Shown here piece after piece: positions 47,896 through 57,374 of a stretch of DNA of 64,000 nucleotides. The position numbers and the translations under genes were made by a program. Position 1 is the first letter of the stretch. The number at the start of each line of letters is the position of its first letter. Below the pieces are notes generated by a model, which worked only from the letters and a program-made list of their open reading frames with translations, was not told where the DNA came from and did not search any database. This stretch comes from Promethearchaeota archaeon (GTDB lineage: Archaea > Asgardarchaeota > Lokiarchaeia > Sigyniarchaeales > SOKP01), in the NCBI GenBank assembly GCA_016839765.1, contig JAEOTP010000007.1, forward strand, positions 1 through 64,000, in the 5' to 3' direction.

Positions 47896-49406
47896 TAATT
47901 CAATACTGATTTTCCTACAACACTATAATGTGGTTTCAAACCCAATAAATCCAATAGAGTTGGAACCATATCAGTCGTTTTACAATATTTAATTTTAGTT
48001 TTAGCAATTTCTGGGGAACCTCCTACGATAAATGGCACTGTCATAGACTTCTTCAGCCCAATATCATGAGAGTATTGATGTGCTTCAACAGATTTTCCGT
48101 GTTCATAACTAAAACCATATTCTCCAATTGTAGACATCATTACATCACACGAACGAGGATTTTTAAAATACCGAGGGATTTGATCGATAATTATAGGAAA
48201 ATCTATTTTACTTGTACCCTCTAACCATTCTTCTATAGTGTGAGCTCTATTATCTAATAATTTTGCAGATTCTTCATAGATTTTATACCTGTATATTTCT
48301 TTATCCTCAAAAATATATTTTGTTTTTTGTTGTTTTCCATGGCCCTCATATTCAATTCTACCTTTGTTTATTTTTCCTGTCTTATTATCCGTACTTTCTA
48401 TATGAATTATCCCTTTATCTGGTGTATTCTCATTATCACGATAATACATCAATTTTACTCCAGGAATTCTCCATAATATCTCAAATAAATTGACTGTTTT
48501 ATTATTATTAAGTTTAAATTGCTTCAATTTTTCTAAGGTTGGATGATGATGCCAATCTTCCCCAGGGAAATTGAAAAATCCTACAGAACCCATAGTTGCA
48601 TCAAAATCTCCTGTGCCATTTTTTGGTTGATATTGTGTTAAACCAGTCTGTTTGAAGAAAGGTTCAATATCATACATCTTTTCTGACTTATAATTACCAT
48701 GATCCGAAATAATCCCTATAGCAGTTGAATCATACAAACCCCTCTCTTTGAGAGTCCTAATTAAAGATCCTATATACCTATCACAGTTGATTATCTCCTT
48801 AATATAATCTGGATGTTCAAAACCTTTCTTATGCATGAGATCATCAGTTTCTGGAATATATGCAACTGTTACTTTTGGTACTTCCTTTTCTTGAAAAAAA
48901 TCTAGTGGATTTTCGAATATATTTTCAACTTCCTTCATTATTGAAGCAGAGGTAAATTGTTTAACGGGGATAAAAAGGGAACCGCGATTGATAAGATTTA
49001 ATGAACTAGCGAAATTCCCATCACCTGCTTGCTCGAAAATTGTTTTCACATTTGTGCCAATATCTTTATTGATTTTTCTAATATGTCTTGCAGATCCATA
49101 AGTTTTAATAATAGGATATTTTTTACCTTTAGTAGCGGGGTCTTCTCTCGCAATCCAATGATACATTGGAATACCACTCCCCTCTTTGGGATAATAACCT
49201 GAATAGGACCCAAGAATTATATTACTATAGCAAGGATAAGTGATACTTGGAAAAGTAGTAATACAATTTGAACAAGAAATGCCATCTTTTGCAAGTTTAG
49301 CGATATTTGGGAGTTTATTTTGGTCAATCAAAGTGAAAAGATGAGAGGCTCTCACATCATCTAAAATAATTAGGATAACTTGGTTAACTTTAGGATTTCG
49401 GCTCAT
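47892..49406 (-). CDS. Alkaline-phosphatase-superfamily phosphodiesterase/phosphatase
   Basis: The 504-residue enzyme belongs to the alkaline phosphatase superfamily, closest in pattern to type I phosphodiesterase/nucleotide pyrophosphatase and phosphoglycerate-mutase-like members. It starts LIILDDVRASHL (metal-binding Asp pair, about 12-23), has the nucleophile region ITTFPSITYPCYSNIILGS (Thr/Ser near 50-55), YIPETDDLMHKKG (near 180), AIGIISDHGNY (near 225) and a late HQYSHDIG histidine (near 442). There is no signal peptide. The substrate may be a nucleotide-sugar or phosphodiester; the neighbouring mannosidase hints at glycan turnover, but that is inference from position only. Confidence 0.75.
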   Translation of the reverse strand: MSRNPKVNQVILIILDDVRASHLFTLIDQNKLPNIAKLAKDGISCSNCITTFPSITYPCYSNIILGSYSGYYPKEGSGIPMYHWIAREDPATKGKKYPIIKTYGSARHIRKINKDIGTNVKTIFEQAGDGNFASSLNLINRGSLFIPVKQFTSASIMKEVENIFENPLDFFQEKEVPKVTVAYIPETDDLMHKKGFEHPDYIKEIINCDRYIGSLIRTLKERGLYDSTAIGIISDHGNYKSEKMYDIEPFFKQTGLTQYQPKNGTGDFDATMGSVGFFNFPGEDWHHHPTLEKLKQFKLNNNKTVNLFEILWRIPGVKLMYYRDNENTPDKGIIHIESTDNKTGKINKGRIEYEGHGKQQKTKYIFEDKEIYRYKIYEESAKLLDNRAHTIEEWLEGTSKIDFPIIIDQIPRYFKNPRSCDVMMSTIGEYGFSYEHGKSVEAHQYSHDIGLKKSMTVPFIVGGSPEIAKTKIKYCKTTDMVPTLLDLLGLKPHYSVVGKSVLNY

Positions 49407-49528
49407 TGTCTGTTTATTATTATTAAGTTTTAAATATTAAATTCAGAAATAATTAATAAATTTGCCAAACCAATTAATCTTTAATGAATATTGAAATACT
49501 AATTTATAGAAATTGTTGAGTATAAATA

Positions 49529-50749
49529 TTGTTTAACATAGAAGAACCGATTATATACTACAAATCTTCTGAGAAAATGGGAGAAGTTGAAGATAGTTCA
49601 ATTCAATTAATAATTACATCTCCTCCTTATGGTCAAATAAAGAATTATGGTTCTAAAAATCAGATAGGATTTTTTGATTCTTTTGAAGATTATTTTCAAA
49701 GATTAAAAAATGTTTGGACAGAATGTTTTAGAGTGTTAGAACCCCAGTGTCGAATGGTAATTAATGTTGGAGACCAATATTTAAGAACTAAGGAATATGG
49801 AAGATATCGGATATTATCAATCCAAAGTAAAATAATTGAAGCCTGTCAAAAAATAGATTTTGATTTTCTTGGTGATATTATATGGCAAAAAGTCAGTACA
49901 ACTAACACAACAGGTGGTTGTTCTTTAATGGGTTCAATATATTATCCTAGAAATGGTTTGTTAACATATGATTATGAACACATTCTAATTTTTAAAAAAC
50001 CTCATGGAAAAGGAAGAAAAGTTGACTTAAAGATAAAAGAAATGTCAAAAATATCTTTGAGTGAATGGAAAAAATGGTTTATTGGACATTGGAAATTTCC
50101 TGGAGTGATACAAAAAGAGCATATTGCAATGTTTCCAGAAGAATTACCTTACAGATTAATACGTATGTTCACGTTTATTGGAGATACTGTTTTAGATCCT
50201 TTCGTAGGTTCAGGAACTACTCTTAAAGTAGCAAAATCATTATTTCGAAAGAGTATCGGTTATGAAATTAATGAATACTTCCAACCTACAATAAATAATA
50301 AAATTAAGGAAGCAAAAATTGGATATTTTAAAGATTTTCAATATCTACTATACACCCTTTTTAAAAGGAGCCGACAAGAAAATTTTGATATTATCTACCA
50401 AGAACAAAAACAGAAAGGAATCATTGCTCTTGAGAATTTTAATAAAAAGAAAACAATATTAGATTATTTATTAATTCAAAATAATGATTTGTTTAAGGAA
50501 GAAATCGAAAAAGAAATAAATGCGAAGTTAGAAGAAAATCCAGTTCAAAATTATTTAAAGGAAAAATTAGATTGGATTACTTTATCTAATTACATAATCG
50601 TTATAAATTCTAATCTACAATTGTTTAGCAAAATTAAAGATAGTTTTGAAAATTGTTTGAGAAGTTATAAGAGTAAGAAAGATGTTAGAATTATTCTATT
50701 TGATGATATTATTTCTGATAAATTTCAATTTAATACTCTCTTCATATAG
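49529..50749 (+). CDS. Beta-class site-specific DNA methyltransferase
   Basis: The 406-residue protein has the catalytic motif TSPPYGQIKNYG (about 30-41) before the AdoMet-binding motif VLDPFVGSGTTLKVAK (about 217-232), the order of beta-class amino-methyltransferases. SPPY is compatible with N4-cytosine or N6-adenine methylation. The last about 120 residues (after YEINEYFQPTI) are an extra lysine/glutamate-rich helical region without a recognised family. No restriction endonuclease gene is visible next to it, so it is an orphan methylase or its partner is unrecognised. The TTG start at 49529 has a weak upstream site. It is followed by a 95-base gap and a convergent gene. Confidence 0.82.
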   Translation: MFNIEEPIIYYKSSEKMGEVEDSSIQLIITSPPYGQIKNYGSKNQIGFFDSFEDYFQRLKNVWTECFRVLEPQCRMVINVGDQYLRTKEYGRYRILSIQSKIIEACQKIDFDFLGDIIWQKVSTTNTTGGCSLMGSIYYPRNGLLTYDYEHILIFKKPHGKGRKVDLKIKEMSKISLSEWKKWFIGHWKFPGVIQKEHIAMFPEELPYRLIRMFTFIGDTVLDPFVGSGTTLKVAKSLFRKSIGYEINEYFQPTINNKIKEAKIGYFKDFQYLLYTLFKRSRQENFDIIYQEQKQKGIIALENFNKKKTILDYLLIQNNDLFKEEIEKEINAKLEENPVQNYLKEKLDWITLSNYIIVINSNLQLFSKIKDSFENCLRSYKSKKDVRIILFDDIISDKFQFNTLFI

Positions 50750-50844
50750 TTTTTAAATTAAACTGATAGAAATCCTTACTCGCGCAAAGTATTCATCAAA
50801 TAACTTTCCAAATTGGTTTTTTTATTTGAATCATTATATAGGAT

Positions 50845-51717
50845 TTACTTTTGGGAACAATCAATTCCTTCTTGAAGATTTATTTTCATAAATGCCTCCT
50901 CTTGTTGATTTCTTTGCTCTGATTTGACAGATCTATTGACTTGAGCCAGATATCTGATTGCATTTACTTTCCCTTCCTTTATGTTTTGTATTAATTCTTC
51001 TTTATTTAAACCACCAGAAATTACTAAAGCCGTTTGAAAACTATGATCGGGTTCCAATGTCATAAACTCAATTTGTAGGGAAGATAATATTTCTCCCATG
51101 CCCTCGTATAAAGTATTTGATAGATTTAATTTATCATTATCTATTTTAAAGTCTTTTGTTAAGCTCGATTCATAATGAGTTGATTTTGAGATTGGGGAAA
51201 AGCCAGCATATAATCCAGTATCATCGTATTGATAAATTATATCGTTCTCCTCATCATAACCCGAATAATCGTTATCAAAACCCTTTAATCCATTTACATC
51301 GAAATCAAATACGAAGTACATTGAGAAATCGATTAAATTATAGTCAGATATGTTTTTTATAGTAAAAAAGGTATTTATATAAGGAACTTTAGGAGGATTG
51401 AATATATCTACATACAATCTTATTAATGAATTTTCTTTTCTAAATTTAAGCGGAGGAATTATATTTCCTTTGACTAATTTTTTTAAGTATTCTTTTATAT
51501 CAAAATCAAGTGTAATTCGGTCTATAGTTGTGCCTGTTCTGGTATTAACCATTTTATATATTGGAGTAGGTTCAATATTTTTTAATATTACTGGAATCAT
51601 GCCAATACGCTCTCCCTTTAAGACAAATGAAAACCATGGACCCGCAAATTCCTGTTCAGTAAGGAAAAGTAAGGGTTTTTCTTTATACGTCAACTCCTTA
51701 ATTGAGAATCCCATCAA
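50845..51717 (-). CDS. Unrecognised beta-rich protein
   Basis: The 290-residue soluble protein is predicted to be mostly beta-strand. Notable parts are NTFFTIKNISDYNLIDFSMY (about 115-134), which resembles a beta-sandwich NEW3/CARDB-type segment, and an acidic loop FDNDYSGYDEENDIIYQYDD (about 151-170). A later segment MTLEPDHSFQTALVISGG and the closing helix complete it. There is no signal peptide, TM helix or catalytic motif that I recognise. It is transcribed with the roadblock-GTPase gene in the same direction, 172 bases downstream of it, with a short tandem repeat in the gap. A functional link with the GTPase is possible but unsupported beyond position. Confidence 0.45.
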   Translation of the reverse strand: MMGFSIKELTYKEKPLLFLTEQEFAGPWFSFVLKGERIGMIPVILKNIEPTPIYKMVNTRTGTTIDRITLDFDIKEYLKKLVKGNIIPPLKFRKENSLIRLYVDIFNPPKVPYINTFFTIKNISDYNLIDFSMYFVFDFDVNGLKGFDNDYSGYDEENDIIYQYDDTGLYAGFSPISKSTHYESSLTKDFKIDNDKLNLSNTLYEGMGEILSSLQIEFMTLEPDHSFQTALVISGGLNKEELIQNIKEGKVNAIRYLAQVNRSVKSEQRNQQEEAFMKINLQEGIDCSQK

Positions 51718-51813
51718 ATAACCTGATTGATTTCATGTAGCCAAAACTTCATTGAAGGATACTTTTAAAACTATTTTTCAATAACCTCCTTTGAATTGTA
51801 ATTAAAAAAAATC

Positions 51814-51855
51814 CATTATAATTATTTCATTATAATTATTTTATTATAATTATTA
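51814..51855. repeat. Three tandem copies of a 14-bp AT repeat
   Basis: CATTATAATTATTT occurs at 51814 and 51828, and a third copy with T for C starts at 51842. It lies between the GTPase gene and the 290-residue gene, both minus strand, so it sits in the leader/promoter region of the latter. Confidence 0.7.
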
Positions 51856-51889
51856 ATTAAACAAATTAAAAAAGATATTTTAAAAGTAA

Positions 51890-52864
51890 TTACACTTTTT
51901 CTATAAATCTATAGGCGATATAAAGGAATGCTTCGTTGACATTTTCGCCCGTTTTAGCACTTGTCACTATGAAATGAAGGTCTAACTGTTTCGCAATAAC
52001 TTTAATCTGTTCTTCAGTAATGACAATATTTTTATTTAAATCTGATTTATTACCTACGATAACAATTGGGATATTACGTGGAACAGATTCTTTAATATCT
52101 TTAAACCAAGTTTTAATACTATCTAGATGATCTCGCGTTCTATCAACCACAATAAATGCAGCATTGGCACCATCATAGAATCTTTGCCTATAAGGTCTAA
52201 TTTGTCCAATCTGTCCACCTATATCCCATAAAACAAAATTCAGTTTTGTATTTTCGTCCATGATAATTGATTTTTTCGATATTTCAACGCCAATCGTGGA
52301 AATATAATCCTCCTTAAAATTATTTTCAACAAATCTTCGAATTAAAGAAGTTTTACCCACTTTAAAATCTCCAGTTACTATTAATTTAGCTGTAAATTGT
52401 CCTTTTGGTAACTTTCCTTCTCTTCTTTTAGATAATACTCTTATTATTTCTGGAATTTTAATTGAGACATTCTCATTTCCTTCTAATAACATCTCAATTT
52501 TGCCTGCAATATGTTCAGAATAAACTTTTAACTCAACATCCGAAGTTGATGGATCCGCAATTGTAGTTAGAATGGAGTGATGTCCCATTGAACAATATGC
52601 GAATTTTCTGTTTTGTAATGAGGTTATGTTGAAAAAATTACTTTGAGTCTGATACTCACTTTTTATTCTATCGATATATATATCTAAAAATGCTGAAATT
52701 GCACCTATAATAGAATCTGAATCTTTATCTTCCTTAACTTTACTCTCCGAAGCTATAATAAAACCATCTCTGTCGCATAACGCAACAGCTGCTGCACCAT
52801 CAACTTCATACATATAATTTTTCAATAGTGTAGTAATGAGATTAATATTAGGAAGACTTTCCAT
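51890..52864 (-). CDS. Roadblock domain fused to Rab/Arf-like small GTPase
   Basis: The 324-residue protein joins a roadblock/LC7-like domain (about 1-130; DGAAAVALCDRDGFIIASES, then IIGAISAFLDIYIDRI) to a Ras-superfamily GTPase (about 157-324). All five G motifs are present: GDFKVGKTS (165-173), the switch I threonine in STIGVE (Thr190), WDIGGQ (213-218), NKSD (272-275) and TSAK (301-304). It aligns best with Rab-like proteins, but switch II reads IGGQ rather than TAGQ. There is no C-terminal cysteine for prenylation, so membrane attachment would need another route, perhaps roadblock dimerisation. Such fusions are a hallmark of Asgard archaea and suggest a self-regulated GTPase switch. Confidence 0.92.
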   Translation of the reverse strand: MESLPNINLITTLLKNYMYEVDGAAAVALCDRDGFIIASESKVKEDKDSDSIIGAISAFLDIYIDRIKSEYQTQSNFFNITSLQNRKFAYCSMGHHSILTTIADPSTSDVELKVYSEHIAGKIEMLLEGNENVSIKIPEIIRVLSKRREGKLPKGQFTAKLIVTGDFKVGKTSLIRRFVENNFKEDYISTIGVEISKKSIIMDENTKLNFVLWDIGGQIGQIRPYRQRFYDGANAAFIVVDRTRDHLDSIKTWFKDIKESVPRNIPIVIVGNKSDLNKNIVITEEQIKVIAKQLDLHFIVTSAKTGENVNEAFLYIAYRFIEKV

Positions 52865-53018
52865 TAAACTTCACTCTTTAAGTGTATCTCTTACGATTAA
52901 TATAATTTTCATTAATATAAATATAGGTATTAGAAACATATTAAATTCTTGTTTTAGAATAATCTGATTATCTCCATAATATATTATTTTTTATCTCTTT
53001 ATTATATACTAACATTTC

Positions 53019-53171
53019 ATGACTAAAGATGATTTATTAAAACATGAAGAGAATATCGCAAAAGTTCTAGACCATATCGTATCATTATGTAAGCAAACAG
53101 GGTTAACAGATCTAGCTAAAAAAGGTGAACAGGTATTAAAGTATTATTCTAAGTCTAAAAATTTAAGATAG
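53019..53171 (+). CDS. Tiny helical protein, paralogue 1 (50 aa)
   Basis: ATG at 53019 opens a 50-codon frame with two amphipathic helices: LLKHEENIAKVLDHIVSLCK and LTDLAKKGEQVLKYYSKS. The product is clearly related to the next small frame (53259-53432): both have a core L-(C/F)-K-(Q/K)-TGL-(T/N)-(D/E)-LA-(K/E)-K followed by a VLKYYSKSKNL/ILKTYTNRENL ending. This mutual similarity is the main evidence that these short frames are real genes. The function is unknown; the size suggests a small dimerising or adaptor protein. Confidence 0.6.
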   Translation: MTKDDLLKHEENIAKVLDHIVSLCKQTGLTDLAKKGEQVLKYYSKSKNLR

Positions 53172-53258
53172 CCAATTTGATTAGTCCTTTATTTGTATCC
53201 CATTAGTTACATCACCATATTATACTCTTTTTTAATGAACTTACAGTTCTTTTAATTT

Positions 53259-53432
53259 ATGATGGAAACTATTAAGTTTAATAATGATCTATCAAAAGAA
53301 GCAAAAATTATACAAATTTTTGATCGCGCTGTCACATTATTTAAAAAGACAGGTTTGAATGAATTAGCAGAGAAATGGAATAAGATCTTAAAAACATATA
53401 CTAATCGAGAGAATTTGAGCAAATTGTCTTAA
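53259..53432 (+). CDS. Tiny helical protein, paralogue 2 (57 aa)
   Basis: The frame starts with two adjacent ATG codons (53259 and 53262) and encodes 57 residues, mostly helix: KEAKIIQIFDRAVTLFKKTG then LNELAEKWNKILKTYTNREN. It is paralogous to the 50-residue protein 90 bases upstream, with the shared TGLxxLA core. It ends 34 bases before the convergent DNA methylase gene. There are no motifs beyond the helix pair. It may be a remnant or a family of small lineage-specific proteins. Confidence 0.6.
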   Translation: MMETIKFNNDLSKEAKIIQIFDRAVTLFKKTGLNELAEKWNKILKTYTNRENLSKLS

Positions 53433-53465
53433 AAAATTCTTAATTTTTTCCATTTAAAAATGATT

Positions 53466-55382
53466 TCATAAATTTTTTAAGAAATTTGAAATATATTGTC
53501 TATTTTTATATGAAATCTGATATATATTAAAAACTAAAGAATCAATATCATTTTGTAATTTGTCAATCTCTTTCTTGCTTAAATCATTAAGTGATATAAT
53601 TTTTCTAACCTTTTCTTGAATATTTTTAGAAATTAGTAGTTCATTGGGTGTTTGAGGGAACTTAATAGGTAAATTTTTAACTTTTTCAATAAGAATCCTT
53701 GGAAACAATTTCTTATAAGAGCCAAAAATCTTGATAAAATAATACGATAATAATTGAGAATTTAATAAACCTAATAAATAAAAATGATTAAATTCAGGTA
53801 TAGGAGTCTTGATAATTTTTATATTGTAAAAGGACTGAGAAGTCAAAGATTCCTTATCATAAGTAGCACATATTAAATTATTTTGACTTAGCTGTCGTAG
53901 AACAATTCTATCTTTATAATCCTCTATATTTTTGTAATTGATTCCCCTTTTTTTGATATTAATATATTTGTATCGTTTTACATGGTATCTATTCATTGAA
54001 AATAGGAAGGGTCTGTAATTTTCCTCTAATCCTTTAGGAATTTTATTATTAATAATTTTCTCTACGATATGTAAATCCAAAAGAGAATTACAATCTTTAC
54101 ATATAGCATTATTTTTGGGAAGGGGAAGGTATCTCTTACATTTTTTGCAATAAACTATTGCTCCCTCTTTTCCTAATTCTACACCCCTAAAAATGATAAT
54201 TTTATACTCTGGATTTTTCATGATATTTTTAATTTTTGGGAAATTAGAATTAAGATATTCAACAATTTTGATATCAATATCATTAATACTTACTAAAAAC
54301 TTATACTCCCACTCTTTAAGAGTGGATTGTTTGATAGAAATATTTAATCCACTGTTAATTAATGGATTATATATCGATATTAAATTTCTAAGTCTCTCTT
54401 CTTCTTCTCTTTCTTTTTGTAATATTATTATAACATTTGAAACAATCGGGTCCTCAAAACTAGGACCAATATAGTATAATTCTCTGATTTTAGTTTTATT
54501 AAATATAAATTTTCTAATCAATTTTCGATTTGACAGGGCTAAGAGAGAATCTGGAAGGATATAACCTAAGAAACCATTTTCCTTTAAAACGCTAATACCC
54601 AATTCAATAAAAATTTGATAATAATCATATTGACCTTTAATAGTTTTAAAATCCCCTTGTTCTATTAAGAGTTTATCATCCGAACTGATATCCCTTAAAA
54701 ATAAATAGGGAGGATTTCCCACCACGAAATCAAAGGAATCAAAATTAGGATACTCAAGTACATTTACATTAATAATTTTTACATCTGGAAGTTCAAAACT
54801 ATTATCAATTTTAAGACTAATCTTAATTAGTTCATAAAACGAATAGTAGAGATTTATACAACATAAAATACAGGCAATAGGATTTATATCAAAACCGAAT
54901 ACATTTTCTTGAATTTCCCTAATGATAATTTTAGCCTGATCAATAGAAAGATCAGATAAACTTCCTAAATCAAATTTCTTTACATATAAATTTATTATAA
55001 TTTTTACAATTTGAATAAGAAAACTTCCGCAACCACAACTAAAATCAACTATTTTTTTGCCTTCTATTTTATTATCCATATTATAACCGATAGCATTTAG
55101 GATATATTTTACGACATGAGTTGGTGTGTAAAATTCACCTAATCTTTTCTTTTGTGTATTAGAAATCTTGCTTTCATATATATTTCCAATGATATCTATA
55201 CCCTTCACTTCTTTCTGGTTATTATAATAGCCAAAATCCTTATTAGTTCCTAGATTGACAAATATTTCAATTATTGCATCAATAAATTCACTTTCTTCGG
55301 AATTATGTTGGCCTAATTTATAAAACTTTTTTAAACGCTGGATTATCCCTTTATTTGTAAGAAAATCTATAAATTCTCTCAT
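53466..55382 (-). CDS. N6-adenine DNA methylase with specificity-like C-terminus
   Basis: The 638-residue protein has a gamma-type N6-adenine methylase core: RLGEFYTPTHVVKYIL (about 82-97), the AdoMet motif KIVDFSCGCGSFL (about 109-121) and the catalytic VGNPPYLFLRD (near 221-231). Downstream are a two-CxxC zinc-ribbon-like insertion (CKKC ... CKDC, about 408-428) and a C-terminal region typical of target recognition in Eco57I/type IIG-like enzymes (LPIKFPQTP...). The short N-terminus shows no PD-(D/E)xK nuclease. Thus it is probably a stand-alone methylase-specificity protein; a restriction partner is not seen nearby. Confidence 0.8.
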   Translation of the reverse strand: MREFIDFLTNKGIIQRLKKFYKLGQHNSEESEFIDAIIEIFVNLGTNKDFGYYNNQKEVKGIDIIGNIYESKISNTQKKRLGEFYTPTHVVKYILNAIGYNMDNKIEGKKIVDFSCGCGSFLIQIVKIIINLYVKKFDLGSLSDLSIDQAKIIIREIQENVFGFDINPIACILCCINLYYSFYELIKISLKIDNSFELPDVKIINVNVLEYPNFDSFDFVVGNPPYLFLRDISSDDKLLIEQGDFKTIKGQYDYYQIFIELGISVLKENGFLGYILPDSLLALSNRKLIRKFIFNKTKIRELYYIGPSFEDPIVSNVIIILQKEREEEERLRNLISIYNPLINSGLNISIKQSTLKEWEYKFLVSINDIDIKIVEYLNSNFPKIKNIMKNPEYKIIIFRGVELGKEGAIVYCKKCKRYLPLPKNNAICKDCNSLLDLHIVEKIINNKIPKGLEENYRPFLFSMNRYHVKRYKYINIKKRGINYKNIEDYKDRIVLRQLSQNNLICATYDKESLTSQSFYNIKIIKTPIPEFNHFYLLGLLNSQLLSYYFIKIFGSYKKLFPRILIEKVKNLPIKFPQTPNELLISKNIQEKVRKIISLNDLSKKEIDKLQNDIDSLVFNIYQISYKNRQYISNFLKNL

Positions 55383-55479
55383 AATATATTTTTTTTACTT
55401 ATAAATCAACAAGTTATAATATAATAGATTCAAAAATTAAGAAAAAATTTTTTTATTAAATAGAGAGTAATCCACAATT

Positions 55480-55986
55480 ATGGAAATAATTAATGGAAAT
55501 CTAAAAAGTTTTAAAGAAAGAAGATTTCCAGAAAAAATTTGCTTTAAACCTATTGGAGTTATTCATTCTCCATTTAAAAGTCTAAAAGGGATACCAATCC
55601 AACCAACTATGTCAAAGACTTCAGGTATGATTGAAATTTTTGCAGAATATCAAGATGGTTTAAAAGATTTAGAAGGCTTTTCATATATTTATTGTTTATA
55701 TGTTTTTGATATGGTAAAATTACCAGTTCCATTATTATCTAAACCCTTTTTGCAAAATGAATTGAAGGGAGTGTTTTCTATTCGAACTCCCTTCCGCCCC
55801 AACCCGATTGGGTTATCCTTGTTAGAAATTTCAGAGATTAACAAAAATGTAATTAAAGTGAATAACATTGATGTTCTAGATAAGACTCCTGTATTGGATA
55901 TAAAACCTTATGTCCCTCAATTTGATTTCAGAGAAACAGATAAGATAGGTTGGTTAAAAAATAAGATTAGAGATAAAATAAGTTAG
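55480..55986 (+). CDS. trmO: TrmO-like tRNA t6A37 methyltransferase (TsaA/UPF0066)
   Basis: TrmO adds a methyl group to N6-threonylcarbamoyladenosine at position 37 of certain tRNAs, using AdoMet. The 168-residue protein carries the single beta-barrel family motifs: PIGVIHSPFKS (about 26-36), IEIFAEYQDGLKDLEGFSYI, then SIRTPFRPNPIGLSLLEI (about 105-122, the family signature) and the closing VLDIKPYVPQFD. Archaeal homologues of this size are known. It is preceded by a divergent DNA methylase gene and followed by the 7TM pair; it has no obvious operon partner. Confidence 0.88.
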   Translation: MEIINGNLKSFKERRFPEKICFKPIGVIHSPFKSLKGIPIQPTMSKTSGMIEIFAEYQDGLKDLEGFSYIYCLYVFDMVKLPVPLLSKPFLQNELKGVFSIRTPFRPNPIGLSLLEISEINKNVIKVNNIDVLDKTPVLDIKPYVPQFDFRETDKIGWLKNKIRDKIS

Positions 55987-56108
55987 TTTGAAGTAAAGTA
56001 TAAGGTTTTTATATAAAATACCATTAAACTAAAATTTATATAATTTTGAAATATATAATTTGTTGATTGATATTCATTTAATCGCTATTTAAGGATCCAA
56101 AATTATCC

Positions 56109-57209
56109 ATGATTGGAATTGTCTATATTAGCGTTTTCATGCTATTATTACTTGTTGGTATTATTCATGGCATTTATGCTAGAGAAAATTACGAAGTAGA
56201 AACTGGATTTGCAGTAATCATTTTTATGTATTTCATTGGTCAAGCCTTATATTTCGTTTCATTCAATTTATCCGTAGAAAATTATTTTAAAATAGAGATC
56301 TCGCAAATATTATGGAAAATATCAATCTTTATTAGAATCTTTTCAATAGGGTTAATGTCTTCTATTCATAGCGTGGAATTACATAAACATAGTAAAATAA
56401 GATTTTTAGCAATTATTATTTATCTTTTCTTGGAAGGGATAATTATTAGTTTGCTTATTTTTCCAAATTCGTTTCTGACACTACAACAAGATAATAATTA
56501 TCTATATTTCTTTCAAGATGTTACACTATTAGTATTTATATTTGTATTCAATTTAGCTATAATTATTTTTTTAGGCATATCACAAATAATGGGTTATAAG
56601 AACTTTAATGATAAAAATTTAGCAAAATTTTTCTCAAGTTATATTTGCCTTCTCTCATTGAATATTATTGTCTATTCAATCTTTCTTATAACTCAGAATA
56701 TTATTTCCAGGACTTTACATGTAATCTTATATATTATCAATAGTGGTTTTGTATTATATGTTATAATAGAAAAACCTGCTCTATTTTTAGTATTCACAAA
56801 TAAGATTTTTGATTTTATAATCTTTCATAAGTCTGGAATTTTACTTTATTCATATGATTTCCAAGCTAGTAGGGAAGTCGATGAATCTCTCTTGAAAGGG
56901 AGTATTTTAATAGGGATAAATCACATTCTTGCAAATTTTACTGGAGTTGAGAATCAATTAGATCACATAAAAATGAGTGATAAGGGGGTTGTATTTAATT
57001 TTCAAAATGATCTGGGCTATGCTGTATTATTAATTGCAAAACACAAAAACAAGATTCTGGAAAAGGCAGTACAAAAATTTATTAAAAAATTTTCAGATCA
57101 AAATAAAGAGAAATTACTCAATTTAAGTGGATTAATTGATGTTTCGGTATTTAAAGACGCTGGGAAATTGATAAAGGAATGTTTTAGTAAATATTATATT
57201 AAAGTTTAA
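56109..57209 (+). CDS. 7TM membrane protein with cytosolic longin-like domain (copy 1)
   Basis: The 366-residue protein has seven predicted TM helices (about 1-23, 33-54, 64-88, 97-117, 133-158, 176-196, 203-222), a layout like the 7TM sensor regions of histidine kinases. It then has a soluble C-terminal domain (about 230-366) that starts FIIFHKSGILLYSYDF and continues with a helix, a pair of strands (VVFNFQNDLGYAVLLIAK) and a long helix. That order matches longin/roadblock-type folds. There is no kinase, GGDEF or PDE module. The next gene encodes a paralogue. I infer a receptor-like membrane protein signalling through a GTPase-type platform; the ligand is unknown. Confidence 0.6.
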   Translation: MIGIVYISVFMLLLLVGIIHGIYARENYEVETGFAVIIFMYFIGQALYFVSFNLSVENYFKIEISQILWKISIFIRIFSIGLMSSIHSVELHKHSKIRFLAIIIYLFLEGIIISLLIFPNSFLTLQQDNNYLYFFQDVTLLVFIFVFNLAIIIFLGISQIMGYKNFNDKNLAKFFSSYICLLSLNIIVYSIFLITQNIISRTLHVILYIINSGFVLYVIIEKPALFLVFTNKIFDFIIFHKSGILLYSYDFQASREVDESLLKGSILIGINHILANFTGVENQLDHIKMSDKGVVFNFQNDLGYAVLLIAKHKNKILEKAVQKFIKKFSDQNKEKLLNLSGLIDVSVFKDAGKLIKECFSKYYIKV

Positions 57210-57374
57210 TCATTACAACCACACACACGACATATTCTCTTTAATAATATTAACCAAATGCATATATATGAATAAATCTTCTATCTTAAAAGACTTGTAA
57301 AAAAAATAAAATGTAAGAAATCTTAATAATACCTTAAATTGTAAAACAAAATTATAAACACTATAATTAGAATA

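Noticed and set aside
51398-51721. Plus-strand frame of 107 codons
   Set aside because: Antisense to the start of the 290-residue gene; hydrophobic runs mirror its beta strands.
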